Shown: positions 24,180-33,298 of the stretch, piece by piece
Layout of the letters: the number at the start of each line of letters is the position of its first letter
Position numbering within the stretch: position 1 is the stretch's first letter
Source of the DNA: Marinobacter alexandrii
GTDB taxonomy: Bacteria; Pseudomonadota; Gammaproteobacteria; Pseudomonadales; Oleiphilaceae
Direction: 5' to 3'
NCBI RefSeq assembly: GCF_005871205.1
Contig: NZ_SWKM01000015.1
Span: forward strand, 186,001-250,000
DNA length: 64,000 bases
The notes under the pieces: model-generated
Databases searched by the model: none
What the model saw: the letters and a program-made list of their open reading frames with translations, nothing else
Told to the model about the DNA's origin: nothing
Position numbers and translations under genes: made by a program

Positions 24180-25727
24180 TCATTCCGGCTGCTGGCGAAG
24201 CGCGCTGCCCACTCCGAGCTCATAAGTCCACGTCTCCGTAAGCGGCTCACCATCCAGACTCAGGAATCCCCTGAGTGAGAGGCCCTTACTCCGATCCGGA
24301 CGGGCCAGAACTGACAACCGCCAAACATCTTTTGCCTCCACGTACTGCACGAAATGCTCAAGCACTTCTACGCCTTCACCTCCGGAGACATTGCTGATGA
24401 CCGCTGCATCGGCGCCAAGAGGATCGAGAGGTCCGTCTTCAAAATCGATGACAAATCGAAAGGCGTTTTCGGTCGCATCTGCACCTTCACTACCCCCGAT
24501 AAATGTTGCTGTTGCGTGCCCCGCGGGTTGCTGGCTGATTCCTGGCTGTCCGAAATGTAGTCTGTAGCTGAGCTTATCGGCATCCCCCGCAAGGGCAGGT
24601 TCGTCAGGTGTCCAGAACGCGACAATGTTGTCATTCGCTTCGGACTTGCTGGGAATTTCAACCAACGCAACCTGACCACTACCCCAGTCACCCTTAGGTT
24701 CCACCCAGCCACTTGGTCGGTTTTCGTAACGGGCTTCGTTGTCTTCATAAGAATTGAACTGCTGGTCTCTCTGCATCAGCCCGAAGCCCGCGAGGCGTTC
24801 GACAGTGTGATAGCTCAACCGGAGTTTTTCCGGATTGACCAGCGGGCGCCATAACCATTCGCCGGTAGCCTGGTCGTGAATCACAAGACCATCGGAATCG
24901 TGAACTTCCGGACGCCACTGGCCCCGTGGTTTCAAGGAATTTTCGCCGTAGTAGAACATGGACGTCAGCGGTGCCAGGCCCGGTTGTTCGACGTCATTGC
25001 GATAAAACAGCCGCGCATCAACGTCAATGACAGTGTTTTTACCGGGCGACACGGTGAATCGATATGCGCCGGTCAGGGATGGGCCGTCCAACAAGCCGAA
25101 GATCACCATCTTTTCTGCATCATTGGCGGGACGAACCAGCCAGAACTTGGTGAACGACGGAAATTCCTCTCCTGAAGGCAACCCGGTATTCACGGTCACG
25201 GCCCTTCCAGACAGCCCGAACACCTGCCCTTTCCCAACGCCACGGAAATAGCTGGCCCCGCCAAACACCAGAAACTGATTGGAGGATTCAGGGTTTTCCA
25301 ATGGGTACGTCAGCTTGAATCCCGCGTACCCAAGATCGGCAGGGACCCTTTTTCCAAGTTCTTCATCCGGGTAGCTAAAGTCACTCTTACGGAACGGGAC
25401 TGCCCTCACACCCTTGCCATCCACTACATTCAATTCCACAGCATGTGAATAAACGCTTCCAGGCTGCACCATCATGATCTGAAACGGAGAACCTGAGTTG
25501 CGCCAGATGCTGGATTCTGGCCGAAACTGAATTGACTGGTATCTGGAATAGCTCAGGTCGCGGAGAAACTGGGGTGCCGGTTCGGGAGCCGTGTATTCGG
25601 AGGTAGACAAAGTCCGGGCCTGATCAACAACTTCATTAAATGTGAATGCGCGTACTACGCTTGGCATCAGCATTAAACAGACCAACGGAAAAACCGGCCG
25701 CCACTTTCTCGAACTCGAATCGATCAT
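24180..25727 (-). CDS. opgG: Glucan biosynthesis protein OpgG (MdoG)
   Basis: 515 residues from the ATG at 25727, with AAGGAG 8 bases upstream. A Sec-type signal (PVFPLVCLMLMPSVVRA-FTF) leads to FNEVVDQARTL, matching the mature start of OpgG. The MdoG domain shows RYQSIQFRPESSIWR, DLGYAGFKLTYP, GGASYFRGVGKGQVFGLSG, PEVHDSDGLVIHD and EWLWRPLVNPEKL. It acts in the periplasm on the glucan made by OpgH. This is the first gene of the opg group; a second paralogue (20125-21711) follows opgH. The two paralogues differ in their export route: Sec here, Tat there. Confidence 0.92.
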   Translation of the reverse strand: MIDSSSRKWRPVFPLVCLMLMPSVVRAFTFNEVVDQARTLSTSEYTAPEPAPQFLRDLSYSRYQSIQFRPESSIWRNSGSPFQIMMVQPGSVYSHAVELNVVDGKGVRAVPFRKSDFSYPDEELGKRVPADLGYAGFKLTYPLENPESSNQFLVFGGASYFRGVGKGQVFGLSGRAVTVNTGLPSGEEFPSFTKFWLVRPANDAEKMVIFGLLDGPSLTGAYRFTVSPGKNTVIDVDARLFYRNDVEQPGLAPLTSMFYYGENSLKPRGQWRPEVHDSDGLVIHDQATGEWLWRPLVNPEKLRLSYHTVERLAGFGLMQRDQQFNSYEDNEARYENRPSGWVEPKGDWGSGQVALVEIPSKSEANDNIVAFWTPDEPALAGDADKLSYRLHFGQPGISQQPAGHATATFIGGSEGADATENAFRFVIDFEDGPLDPLGADAAVISNVSGGEGVEVLEHFVQYVEAKDVWRLSVLARPDRSKGLSLRGFLSLDGEPLTETWTYELGVGSALRQQPE

Positions 25728-25843
25728 CAATTGAACTCCTTGCGCGAATATTCAGGTGCCCATCCTTATGGCCAAGCACCTGATATGAAAAACGATAAGC
25801 GCAAAGAGTCACAAGTGACATCTTCGTAAAGGCTCGGTAATTG

Positions 25844-26989
25844 CTACAGTCCTACAGAAAAAGACAGGGATAAATCTGGACGGGTGGGCACCTCAATCAT
25901 ACCGTCTGATGCCTCAAGAATCTTACCAACGCTCATGGCAGCACTGAAATCACGGGACGCCAGTCTGAGAGAGAGCTCACCCACACTGGCATTTCCGGAC
26001 CGCTCATCGGAAAAATCCAGATTCGGAGTCCAGCCGCGCAATACCGACATGGTTACCGAGGAGCGAACGGCTGTGAAAAGCGGCAGTTGGAATTTCGGAG
26101 TTCCGGCGTGCAATTTGAGCCAACCGCCTTCTGGAGCTTGTCGACTCTTGCCGTTGTACCCGACCGCCAGCGACGAGCCCGCAATAGATTGCCACTCCGA
26201 CTCTGGTAAATCCTTCCCGGCTAGCTGGTACCGCCCGCCCAGCCCGAATGTCCAATCGTAGGCTTCCTGGCTGAGAGATGCCGACAAGGCTACCTTCTGG
26301 AACCGATCCCGGCTTTCTCCTCCACCACCGGTACGATCTACTTCCTGGAAATCCACGCCACCGAAAGCCGCAATGCTGGCAGAGGATGTCAAACCCGATG
26401 AGAACCGACGCTCTTTGCGGGCTTCGATTCCGAACTTCGACAACTGATGAAGTGAGTCTTCCTCCCAGCCCTGGCCTTCCGAGACCGTCTTCTCCTCAAC
26501 TGAATGGGATATCACTCCGCTAACATTCAGGCCGCCCCAGGAGAACCAGGGGCTAGCTCCGGTCAGCTTAAACGCTCGCTGAGAACGATCTGAATCGAAT
26601 CGGTTCCCAGAACTTACAGAAACCCCTGAGTAATCGCTTGTCTCATAATGAAACCCGAGGGCGATATCCGACAAGGCAATGCCATAGTTAAGCGCCAGTT
26701 CGTTCGAGTCCTCACCGTTACGCCAGCCTGTTGAATCCTGATAGTTGATGCCAAAGCGGTGCTGTGCCCAGACAAAGTCACTGCCCACTAGGCCCAGGCT
26801 GCCTCTTACCTGATCTCCGTTGGCCTCTGTCTGCCCTGAAAAACGAACCCTGGACGCCACATAGCGCGTCAGAGATTCCAGAACGTTGCCTGCACTGAAA
26901 TTCAGCATCGGAATGACCTGAGAGGCTGAAGCAGACACCCAACCCGGGAGGACACACAACAGCAGGGCGCTAAAACAAACAGGACGCAC
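25844..26989 (-). CDS. Predicted outer-membrane beta-barrel protein (TpsB-barrel-like, no POTRA)
   Basis: 381 residues starting at GTG 26989 with an AAAGGTGG ribosome site and a Sec signal (CFSALLLCVLPGWVSA-SAS). The mature protein is a succession of alternating amphipathic strands with Gly/Ser/Asp-rich turns (RVRFSGQTEANGDQVRGSLG, ALNYGIALSDIALGFHYETS, WFSWGGLNVSGVISHS) and ends LSLSFSVGL. The pattern resembles the C-terminal barrel of two-partner secretion TpsB/FhaC proteins, but the POTRA domains are missing. This likeness is by eye and the family is uncertain. It lies downstream of galU's divergent promoter region and upstream of opgG with a gap of about 115 bases, so it may be transcribed with the opg genes. 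Confidence 0.6.
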   Translation of the reverse strand: MRPVCFSALLLCVLPGWVSASASQVIPMLNFSAGNVLESLTRYVASRVRFSGQTEANGDQVRGSLGLVGSDFVWAQHRFGINYQDSTGWRNGEDSNELALNYGIALSDIALGFHYETSDYSGVSVSSGNRFDSDRSQRAFKLTGASPWFSWGGLNVSGVISHSVEEKTVSEGQGWEEDSLHQLSKFGIEARKERRFSSGLTSSASIAAFGGVDFQEVDRTGGGGESRDRFQKVALSASLSQEAYDWTFGLGGRYQLAGKDLPESEWQSIAGSSLAVGYNGKSRQAPEGGWLKLHAGTPKFQLPLFTAVRSSVTMSVLRGWTPNLDFSDERSGNASVGELSLRLASRDFSAAMSVGKILEASDGMIEVPTRPDLSLSFSVGL

Positions 26990-27322
26990 TGGCCACCTTT
27001 CAGAAAAGAGGTAAATTGGCGGTAATTAGAATGCCGTACTCTATCTGTTCGACCGCCGGAAAGGCCATCCTTTCTTGCCATTCCTTACAAATTTAATGTC
27101 ATAGTAAACCGTAGCTTATATCGATGTTTGAAAGTCATGTCTAAATGTATCTATTATGTAAGCAGATGGCCTGCAAATTACTTTTCGTTGCGATTCGCCC
27201 AGCAGCGCTCCATTTCCCGCCGGAACTTGTTTAAACTCGGTACACCTAATGGATTGCCTTGATCGGAGCGACCAGAACATAGCTTCCGGGGCCGATAACC
27301 TGCTCGACTAAGGACTTAAGTA
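26990..27322. other. 333-bp divergent intergenic region, barrel gene and galU
   Basis: An AT-rich region (notably 27085-27185) between two divergent genes must hold both promoters. On the plus strand an AAGGACTTAAGTA ribosome site precedes galU. No convincing -35/-10 pair, sigma-54 element, RNA gene or short coding frame was identified. Confidence 0.5.
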
Positions 27323-28159
27323 ATGATCAAAAAATGCCTGTTCCCTGTTGCCGGCTACGGCACACGATTCCTTCCCGCCACTAAGGCCATGCCCAAAGAA
27401 ATACTGCCAGTGGTCAATAAACCCCTGGTTCAGTACGGCGTTGAAGAGGCCGCCGAGGCCGGTATCCACGAATTCGGATTCGTAACAGGCCGAGGCAAAC
27501 GCGCCATCGAAGATCATTTCGACATCAGCTATGAGCTGGAACACCAGATTGCAGGGTCTGGCAAGGAAGATCTGCTGGCGTCAATCCGTGACCTGATTGA
27601 CAACAATACCTTTGCCTTTACCCGGCAAAACGAGATGAAGGGCCTGGGCCATGCCATTCTGACTGGCCGAAACCTGGTTGGTGACAACCCCTTCGCCGTG
27701 GTGCTGGCGGATGATTTTTGTATGGGTCCGGACGGCGATGACGGTGTGCTGGCGCAGATGGTTAAGCTGTATAACCAGTTCCGGTGTTCTATTGTTGCGA
27801 TTGAAGAAGTTCCAGAAGATGAGACCCACAAATACGGCGTGATAGCAGGCGAGTCGATGAAAGATGGTCTCTATCGCATCACCGACATGGTTGAAAAGCC
27901 GGCACCAGAAGATGCGCCCAGCAACCTTGCCATCATCGGCCGGTACATTCTGACACCGGACATTTTTGACATCATTGAGCGGACGCCGGCGGGCAAGAAT
28001 GGCGAAGTGCAGATTACCGACGCACTGATGGAACAGGCCAAAAACGGCTGCGTACTGGCCTACCAGTTCAAGGGTCGTCGGTTCGATTGCGGCAGCATTG
28101 ATGGCTTTGTCGAAGCCACCAACTACGTCTATGAGAACATCTACAAGAAGGGCGGCTGA
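27323..28159 (+). CDS. galU: UTP-glucose-1-phosphate uridylyltransferase GalU
   Basis: 278 residues, near the usual 275-300. The nucleotidyltransferase signature KCLFPVAGYGTRFLPATKAMPKE carries the UTP-binding loop; KPLVQYGVEEA, GLGHAIL and VEKPAPEDAPSNLAIIGRY are further GalU blocks, and RRFDCGSIDGFVEATNY ends the fold. It makes UDP-glucose from glucose-1-phosphate. UDP-glucose is needed by OpgH, by Ugd and GalE (encoded at 55873-58251) and for EPS and LPS. It converges on the Xre gene with 15 bases between the stops. Confidence 0.97.
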   Translation: MIKKCLFPVAGYGTRFLPATKAMPKEILPVVNKPLVQYGVEEAAEAGIHEFGFVTGRGKRAIEDHFDISYELEHQIAGSGKEDLLASIRDLIDNNTFAFTRQNEMKGLGHAILTGRNLVGDNPFAVVLADDFCMGPDGDDGVLAQMVKLYNQFRCSIVAIEEVPEDETHKYGVIAGESMKDGLYRITDMVEKPAPEDAPSNLAIIGRYILTPDIFDIIERTPAGKNGEVQITDALMEQAKNGCVLAYQFKGRRFDCGSIDGFVEATNYVYENIYKKGG

Positions 28160-28174
28160 CTCATCAGGCGAGCT

Positions 28175-28591
28175 CTATCCGCCTAGAATCTGAAGGATCA
28201 TGCGTCGGTTTTCTGCTGTGGCAATGCGGAACCGGCGCAGCAGCTCGGCCTCGTCGTCTGTGAGCTGAATACGGTTAATTTCAAACTCCAGCTCCTTCAA
28301 CGCCGCGGTCAGATCATCGCTGTTACTGAAAGCCAGGCCTGGCAATTCCAATTGACCGTCACTTCCTGGCTCATCCAGATCAAGCAAATTTTCCAGGGGC
28401 GTCTCTGTCTTCAGGCAGAAATCCAGCAACTCGGTAACACCGGGAAAGCTACGGCGCCTCGGGTCTGCTGCCTCCCAACTCGTAACACTTGCCTCATCAA
28501 CTCCACACATCTGGGCCACATCCCACCGTGAGAGGCGGCCATCGTCCCTAATCTGACGCAACCGACGATTGAACGTTTGCAGGTACCGCAT
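28175..28591 (-). CDS. Xre-family helix-turn-helix regulator
   Basis: 138 residues. An N-terminal HTH (about 8-50) has RLRQIRDDGRLSRWDVAQMCGVDEASVTSWE, typical of the phage-repressor-like Xre fold. A middle segment rich in Asp/Leu (ETPLENLLDLDEPGSDG) and a helical C-terminal part (LTDDEAELLRRFRIATAENRRMILQIL) follow; the last part resembles the tail of several gammaproteobacterial Xre regulators. It is probably a cytoplasmic transcription factor with an unknown target. It is transcribed alone, away from the exported-protein gene at 28870. Ribosome site AGAGG before ATG 28591. Confidence 0.8.
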   Translation of the reverse strand: MRYLQTFNRRLRQIRDDGRLSRWDVAQMCGVDEASVTSWEAADPRRRSFPGVTELLDFCLKTETPLENLLDLDEPGSDGQLELPGLAFSNSDDLTAALKELEFEINRIQLTDDEAELLRRFRIATAENRRMILQILGG

Positions 28592-28869
28592 AGTTTGATG
28601 GCCTCTACCCTAATCACCGGAACACCCCGTGTCCCGAACAGCTCTGAAATTTAGCGCACATACGATACCACGCACAATGTGCAGCTAACTCATTCACTCC
28701 AGGCGCCAGCGCCAATGACCTATCAGTCCTCACCCAGGCTCCTGATTTTGTGATCAACCTCTCAGCCTGGACACATACCGTTACATTCCAGGCTTCAGGC
28801 TTTGCCGTCCCGGAACCAAAGCCTGTATGTTTATCAACCAACCAATGACAACAATAAAGGTAAAGACAA

Positions 28870-29937
28870 ATGCCAGGCAAGGTGCTGGTTTTGTTGACCA
28901 CTGTGGCTACCTGCGTGGTTGCCACCGGCTATTTTCTGTCAGCCGACAATACCGCGACCTTTCGGTGGTTGAGCGGCGGGTTCTCTGAGACAAGCAGTGA
29001 CATTCGCCCGCAAATCACAGCAAGCCAGCCAACGGTAGCCAGCCGCCTCGCCCCACAACCACCCGGCGATAGCGCTCTCGGCTTCATGCTGGTTTCTGTC
29101 GCGGATCAATACAGCCAAAATACCCGATACCCGCCGTGGTCTACACCGCTGACCCAGGCCCAGGCAAACGGCTATCGCGGCAATCACTTCGAACCAGTAA
29201 CCCTCCCTCTAGGTAATAGTGGTCAGTTCACCGTCACGCTGGAAAAGTACCGCTTTACCAAAGGTGAGCCGATTCTCATTGGCGCCTCAGTCAGCGGCCC
29301 CCAGGTCGTCAGGGACAACCTCAAGGCAACCCTTGAGAAGACGCCCACGAGGGATTCCGTCGCCACCACCACGCTGGCCATGTCCGACGACGCAGGTTTC
29401 TACCAAGGCAGCCTGGACGGGGACGAAGAGCCCGCGGAATACCGACTGATTGTCGAAGCAAACATTGACGGAAAACCGGTGAGGAATGTGTCCACACTGA
29501 CCATTGAACCTCACCTGGGTGATTTCGAGGGCCTGTCGGACACCTATCTAACCAACAACAACCTGGTTATCCCTGTTCGCTTTTCGGCGGTTCAATCCGG
29601 CCACTATGCCTTATCGGCACAGCTCTACGCTGGCCGGCGCCCGATTGCCCTGTTGCAGGCAGAGCAGCGCCTCACTACGGGTAGCGATACCATTGATCTC
29701 AAAGCCCACGGCACGGTCTTGGCGGGTCTTAAGTTGCAGGGGACTCTTACTTTGAGCCATCTACAGATCAGGAAATTACCCGAGAAACCCGGAAACCGAA
29801 CCCATTACGGGTTCGGACCGGAGCAAGGTTTTTCATTTTCACCACCGGATCTCGACCGTCTGCGAGACACTCCGGCCAGTGATCCCGAATCAGAACAACG
29901 GGCGGCACTGCTCCAGCAGCTTGCCGACAAGTTCTGA
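28870..29937 (+). CDS. Exported protein of unknown function, encoded before a lipase
   Basis: 355 residues with an N-terminal hydrophobic segment (VLVLLTTVATCVVATGYFL) that may be an uncleaved anchor or a signal. The central part (about residues 115-225) looks like one or two Ig-like beta-sandwich domains (QFTVTLEKYRFTKGEPILIGASVSG, YRLIVEANIDGKPVRNVSTLTI); a second beta-rich stretch follows, and a short charged tail ends with a C-terminal helix. I do not recognise a named family. It sits 124 bases before a secreted lipase on the same strand, and a lipase-helper or surface role is possible, but it is unlike the Lif foldases. Confidence 0.7.
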   Translation: MPGKVLVLLTTVATCVVATGYFLSADNTATFRWLSGGFSETSSDIRPQITASQPTVASRLAPQPPGDSALGFMLVSVADQYSQNTRYPPWSTPLTQAQANGYRGNHFEPVTLPLGNSGQFTVTLEKYRFTKGEPILIGASVSGPQVVRDNLKATLEKTPTRDSVATTTLAMSDDAGFYQGSLDGDEEPAEYRLIVEANIDGKPVRNVSTLTIEPHLGDFEGLSDTYLTNNNLVIPVRFSAVQSGHYALSAQLYAGRRPIALLQAEQRLTTGSDTIDLKAHGTVLAGLKLQGTLTLSHLQIRKLPEKPGNRTHYGFGPEQGFSFSPPDLDRLRDTPASDPESEQRAALLQQLADKF

Positions 29938-30061
29938 CAACAGGGCCGGGCTGGCCCTATACCGACAGATGTCGGGATGGACCGTCATTGAAGCCTGCAG
30001 TGCCTGGGGCTGACGGATAAATCGTCTTGTAAAAAAACAACTCAACGAAGACGGAGCAAAC

Positions 30062-31150
30062 ATGATAACAACAAAGATCCCAAATGCCTGTAAGGCCGGG
30101 CTCGCGGTGGCCATCGCCGGGAGCCTGTTTGCCGGAGCCGCCCAGGCCCAGTTAGCCGGGCATAACGTAATCCTGGTTCACGGTTTCCAGCAGGAAGACC
30201 TCGCGAACCCACCTCCAAATCTACAGGCGGTAAAAAACGCCGGTGAGGATTACTGGCGCACCTTTTGGCTGTCCAGATCAGACGCACGCATCGACTGGGG
30301 CAGCAACGGCCGTGTTGAGGGTGAAATTGCCCAACAGGCCTACCAGCAAATGCGCCAGATCAGTCAACAGGGCCTGTGCAATAACTTCTGCATTATCGTC
30401 TCTCATTCCACAGGCGACCTGGTGACCCGCTACCTTCTGGAAAATCAGTCGCGCTGGCTACAATCCGAGGGGCTCGCACCGTTAAAAATCCTGGCAGCTA
30501 TCGATTACTCCGGTGCCGGCGGCGGCACTGAGCTAGCCGACCTTGCACTGAACATCGCCTACAACGACAGTTGGTACAACTGGCCCCTGAAAGCAGCGGT
30601 CCAGGCGTTCACCGGGATAGAACCCCAACCGGATAAGCTTGGCGTGGTTAACGACCTGCAGACCAACACCGCCCGGAATCTTGCAATGACTCCGAACGCG
30701 ATTCCCCGTTTACGGTTTGTTGCCGGCGGGTCCTCATACGGCGGCATTACCAAGCCATTTATCGAAGGAAAAGATGACGGCGTGGTGCCAACACACTCCG
30801 CCTGCGGTGCAACCACCGCAGCAGGTATCGATTCCTGCTCGAACAGCCTGAGCATGGCCGGCAAAGTGACCAGCCAGAACGGTCCGGATGGGCTGTGGTA
30901 CAACCACTTCCCTGTGTTGATGAATGAAGGCGTGTCCCACAGTGGCGTACTTGGCTCAGAAACCGGCAACACCTCAGTACCTGTGGTCAACGATACGACC
31001 CTGAACGGACTGAGAGTCGATTTCGCCAGCCGCACTTACAACAAGCGAGCCTGGTGGCAATGGTGGGGCTCCGGCGACCGGTACATTGAAGTGCCAGGAT
31101 CAAAAGACACCGACATGTCGACTTTGGTCTATTCAACACTGAACAACTAA
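30062..31150 (+). CDS. Secreted lipase/esterase, alpha/beta hydrolase with SHSTG elbow
   Basis: 362 residues with a Sec signal (KAGLAVAIAGSLFAGAAQA-QLAG). The oxyanion strand is NVILVHGFQ (H40-G41). The nucleophile elbow reads IIVSHSTGDLVTRYL: Ser116 is in place, but the first position of the usual G-x-S-x-G is Ser114. Likely acid and base residues are in GKDDGVVPTHS and EGVSHSGVLG. The cysteines (C106, C110 and later CGATTAAGIDSC) could form disulphides after export. It probably hydrolyses lipid esters outside the cell or in the periplasm. The gene before it encodes an exported protein of unknown function; no Lif-type chaperone gene is adjacent. Confidence 0.82.
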   Translation: MITTKIPNACKAGLAVAIAGSLFAGAAQAQLAGHNVILVHGFQQEDLANPPPNLQAVKNAGEDYWRTFWLSRSDARIDWGSNGRVEGEIAQQAYQQMRQISQQGLCNNFCIIVSHSTGDLVTRYLLENQSRWLQSEGLAPLKILAAIDYSGAGGGTELADLALNIAYNDSWYNWPLKAAVQAFTGIEPQPDKLGVVNDLQTNTARNLAMTPNAIPRLRFVAGGSSYGGITKPFIEGKDDGVVPTHSACGATTAAGIDSCSNSLSMAGKVTSQNGPDGLWYNHFPVLMNEGVSHSGVLGSETGNTSVPVVNDTTLNGLRVDFASRTYNKRAWWQWWGSGDRYIEVPGSKDTDMSTLVYSTLNN

Positions 31151-31299
31151 ACCCTCAACCACATGTTATTACAGTGAAAATAAGGCCCAAGGACGGGCCC
31201 TTCCAGATACGGGGAAAGCCTCCCACCTTTCTTTTTTAGTTCGCAAACTATACATTGACCCGCTCTCCGTCCCACTGGTCGACGCTCAAGCGGTTACTC

Positions 31300-32250
31300 A
31301 TGTCCGATGCTCAAAAATCCGATGCCTTATTGTTCGCCGTTACTCTGATAGCGGCTGTCAGTTGGATTTTTTCCAAAGAGGCGATATTGCTAATGCCTCC
31401 CTTGCTTTTCATGGCCGAACGCTTTCTGCTCGCTGGTCTCGTTCTGGCCACGGTAGCGTGGCGCCCTCTAACCCGTCTCAGCGCGGACCAGATTCGTCGA
31501 AGTCTCGGCGTTGGCCTGGTGTTTGGGGTCGCCATGACCTTCTGGATCATGGGCCTGTTCCATGGTGAGAGTATGGGTGAAGGGGCATTCCTGACCAGCT
31601 TGGGCGTGGTTATCGTGCCAATCCTTGCCAGGCTATTGTTTAAAGAAGAGCAGCCCAGAAGCACCTGGATTGCCATTCCCATTGCGGTTGCCGGGCTAGC
31701 GCTATTGTCGCTTAAAAACGGTTTCCGGCCAGAACCAGCCCAACTGTTTTTTGTCGGCGCGGCTTTTATTCTCGCGTTGTACTTCACCATGAACACCCGG
31801 GCTGCAAATCAGCGCACGGTGGTCAATCAGAGCGGTGAAACCATCGAGAAACACCGGGTCCCGGCCCTACCGTTAACCAGTTTGGTGCTCACTACAGTAG
31901 GATTCGTCACGCTCGCTGCATCATTAGTGCTTGAGCCTTGGCAGCAGGCATTATTCGAGCCATCTGGCGCATTGGTAGGCTGGATCCTGGCCAGCGCCAT
32001 TATCGGCACTGCAGGTCGTTTCCTGATACAAACCTACGCCCAGAGCCTGTCAGCGCACAGCCATGGCGTCGTAATCCTGATCCTCGAACCGGTATGGGTA
32101 AGCCTGTTCGCGGCCGGCTGGTTTGGAGAAACCATGAGCGGCCTGCAGCTTGGCGGCTGTGCACTTATTTTTGCTGCATTATTAGTCAACCGCTGGGGTG
32201 CATTCAGCAAAGCGCTCAAGACCTGGCTACGTATGCAGAAAACCTCGTGA
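31300..32250 (+). CDS. DMT-superfamily transporter with EamA domains
   Basis: 316 residues from the ATG at 31300 (MSDAQKSDALLFAVTL), preferred to an in-frame TTG at 31255 because it places the first helix at once. Ten hydrophobic segments are seen in two EamA repeats; characteristic features are ERFLLAGLVLATVAWRPL in the first and LILEPVWVSLFAAGWFGETM in the second. It is an inner-membrane carrier, probably exporting a metabolite or amino acid; the substrate cannot be told. It stands alone, followed by the tRNA-Val promoter. Confidence 0.85.
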   Translation: MSDAQKSDALLFAVTLIAAVSWIFSKEAILLMPPLLFMAERFLLAGLVLATVAWRPLTRLSADQIRRSLGVGLVFGVAMTFWIMGLFHGESMGEGAFLTSLGVVIVPILARLLFKEEQPRSTWIAIPIAVAGLALLSLKNGFRPEPAQLFFVGAAFILALYFTMNTRAANQRTVVNQSGETIEKHRVPALPLTSLVLTTVGFVTLAASLVLEPWQQALFEPSGALVGWILASAIIGTAGRFLIQTYAQSLSAHSHGVVILILEPVWVSLFAAGWFGETMSGLQLGGCALIFAALLVNRWGAFSKALKTWLRMQKTS

Positions 32251-32256
32251 AAGTAG

Positions 32257-32285
32257 TTGACCAAAAACCGTAGAATCAGTATATT
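32257..32285 (+). promoter_or_regulatory. Promoter of tRNA-Val
   Basis: TTGACC and TATATT are spaced by 17 bases, with a GC-rich discriminator (GCGTCCCC) typical of stable-RNA promoters under stringent control. The tRNA begins 20 bases after the -10. Confidence 0.8.
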
Positions 32286-32305
32286 GCGTCCCCGTTGCAG
32301 GACAC

Positions 32306-32382
<77 letters not shown>

Positions 32383-32485
32383 ATTCTGCAGAGAAAGTCA
32401 GTTACTTGCGATACCGTAAGAACTGGCTTTTTTTATGTCCGGATTTCTTTAATCTCTCCCCCGGACCTCTTGCCCGGTATTCCCC

Positions 32486-33298
32486 ATGCGAACCACAATC
32501 GACTTCACACTGGAACACTCGCAGACTGCGGTCGACGCACTCAGCGAAGCCTCGGGCCTGCCCAAGCAGCGCATCAAAGACGCCATGAACAAGGGCGCCT
32601 GCTGGTGGACACAGAAAGGCAAAAGAGTTCGATTGCGCAAAGCCAAAAGAGAAGTCCGCGCCGGCACCCGCCTGCAACTCTTCTACGATGAGGCCGTGCT
32701 TGCCAGGAAGCCGGAACCCGCCACCCTGCTGGAAGACCGACGCCGCTACTCCATCTGGTTCAAGCCTCACGGCCTGTTGGCCCAGGGCTCACAGTGGGGC
32801 GATCATTGCAGCTTGTTGCGTGAGGCAGAAATGGCGCTTGGCCGGGATTGTTTTCTAATTCATCGCCTGGACGCCGATGCAGCGGGACTTATGCTCATTG
32901 CTCACGACTCCAAGGCCGCTGGCGCCCTCTCTCAGTGTTTTTCAGGGCGAGCCATCACCAAGCATTACCAGGCACGGGTGAGTGGCGAGATTACTGCTCA
33001 AGATCGACTCATTGATACTCCGATTGACGATAAAGAGGCTATCACCCGGATCTCAATGCTCAGCATTGATCCAACCAACCAGACTACGCTGCTACAGGTA
33101 AGCATCGAAACCGGACGAAAACACCAGATCCGGAAGCACCTGGCAGGCATCGGCCACGCCATCATCGGTGACCGGCTTTATGGTCGTCCCGCACAAGAGC
33201 CTCTGCAACTATTGGCGTACTTTCTGGAATTCGACTGTCCATTTGAGCGCCGGCGAGTAAAGATCCGCTTGCCAGAGCCTGAATACAGCCTTAAGTAG
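32486..33298 (+). CDS. RluA-family pseudouridine synthase
   Basis: 270 residues. A short S4-like N-terminal part (about 15-75, SGLPKQRIKDAMNKGACWW) precedes the catalytic domain, whose key motif is FLIHRLDADAAGLMLIA (the aspartate of HRLD is the nucleophile). Downstream, ALSQCFSGRAITKHYQARV and GRKHQIRKHLAGIGHAIIGDRLYG are the usual RluA blocks. It converts uridine to pseudouridine in rRNA or tRNA; which target is not clear, since the N-terminal part is divergent. The ATG at 32486 has no strong ribosome site. Nothing suggests co-transcription with the tRNA. Confidence 0.88.
   Translation: MRTTIDFTLEHSQTAVDALSEASGLPKQRIKDAMNKGACWWTQKGKRVRLRKAKREVRAGTRLQLFYDEAVLARKPEPATLLEDRRRYSIWFKPHGLLAQGSQWGDHCSLLREAEMALGRDCFLIHRLDADAAGLMLIAHDSKAAGALSQCFSGRAITKHYQARVSGEITAQDRLIDTPIDDKEAITRISMLSIDPTNQTTLLQVSIETGRKHQIRKHLAGIGHAIIGDRLYGRPAQEPLQLLAYFLEFDCPFERRRVKIRLPEPEYSLK

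Noticed and set aside
28780..28840. GG...GC element resembling a sigma-54 promoter before the exported-protein gene
   Set aside because: The spacing is 11 instead of 10 bases, which is not tolerated by sigma-54.
28614..28925. 103-codon minus-strand frame between the Xre gene and the exported-protein gene
   Set aside because: It overlaps the start of a better-supported gene, has no ribosome site and shows no recognisable pattern; the gap is treated as regulatory.
31183..31200. GGCCC/GGGCC hairpin after the lipase gene
   Set aside because: The stem is short and no T run follows, so a terminator could not be supported.
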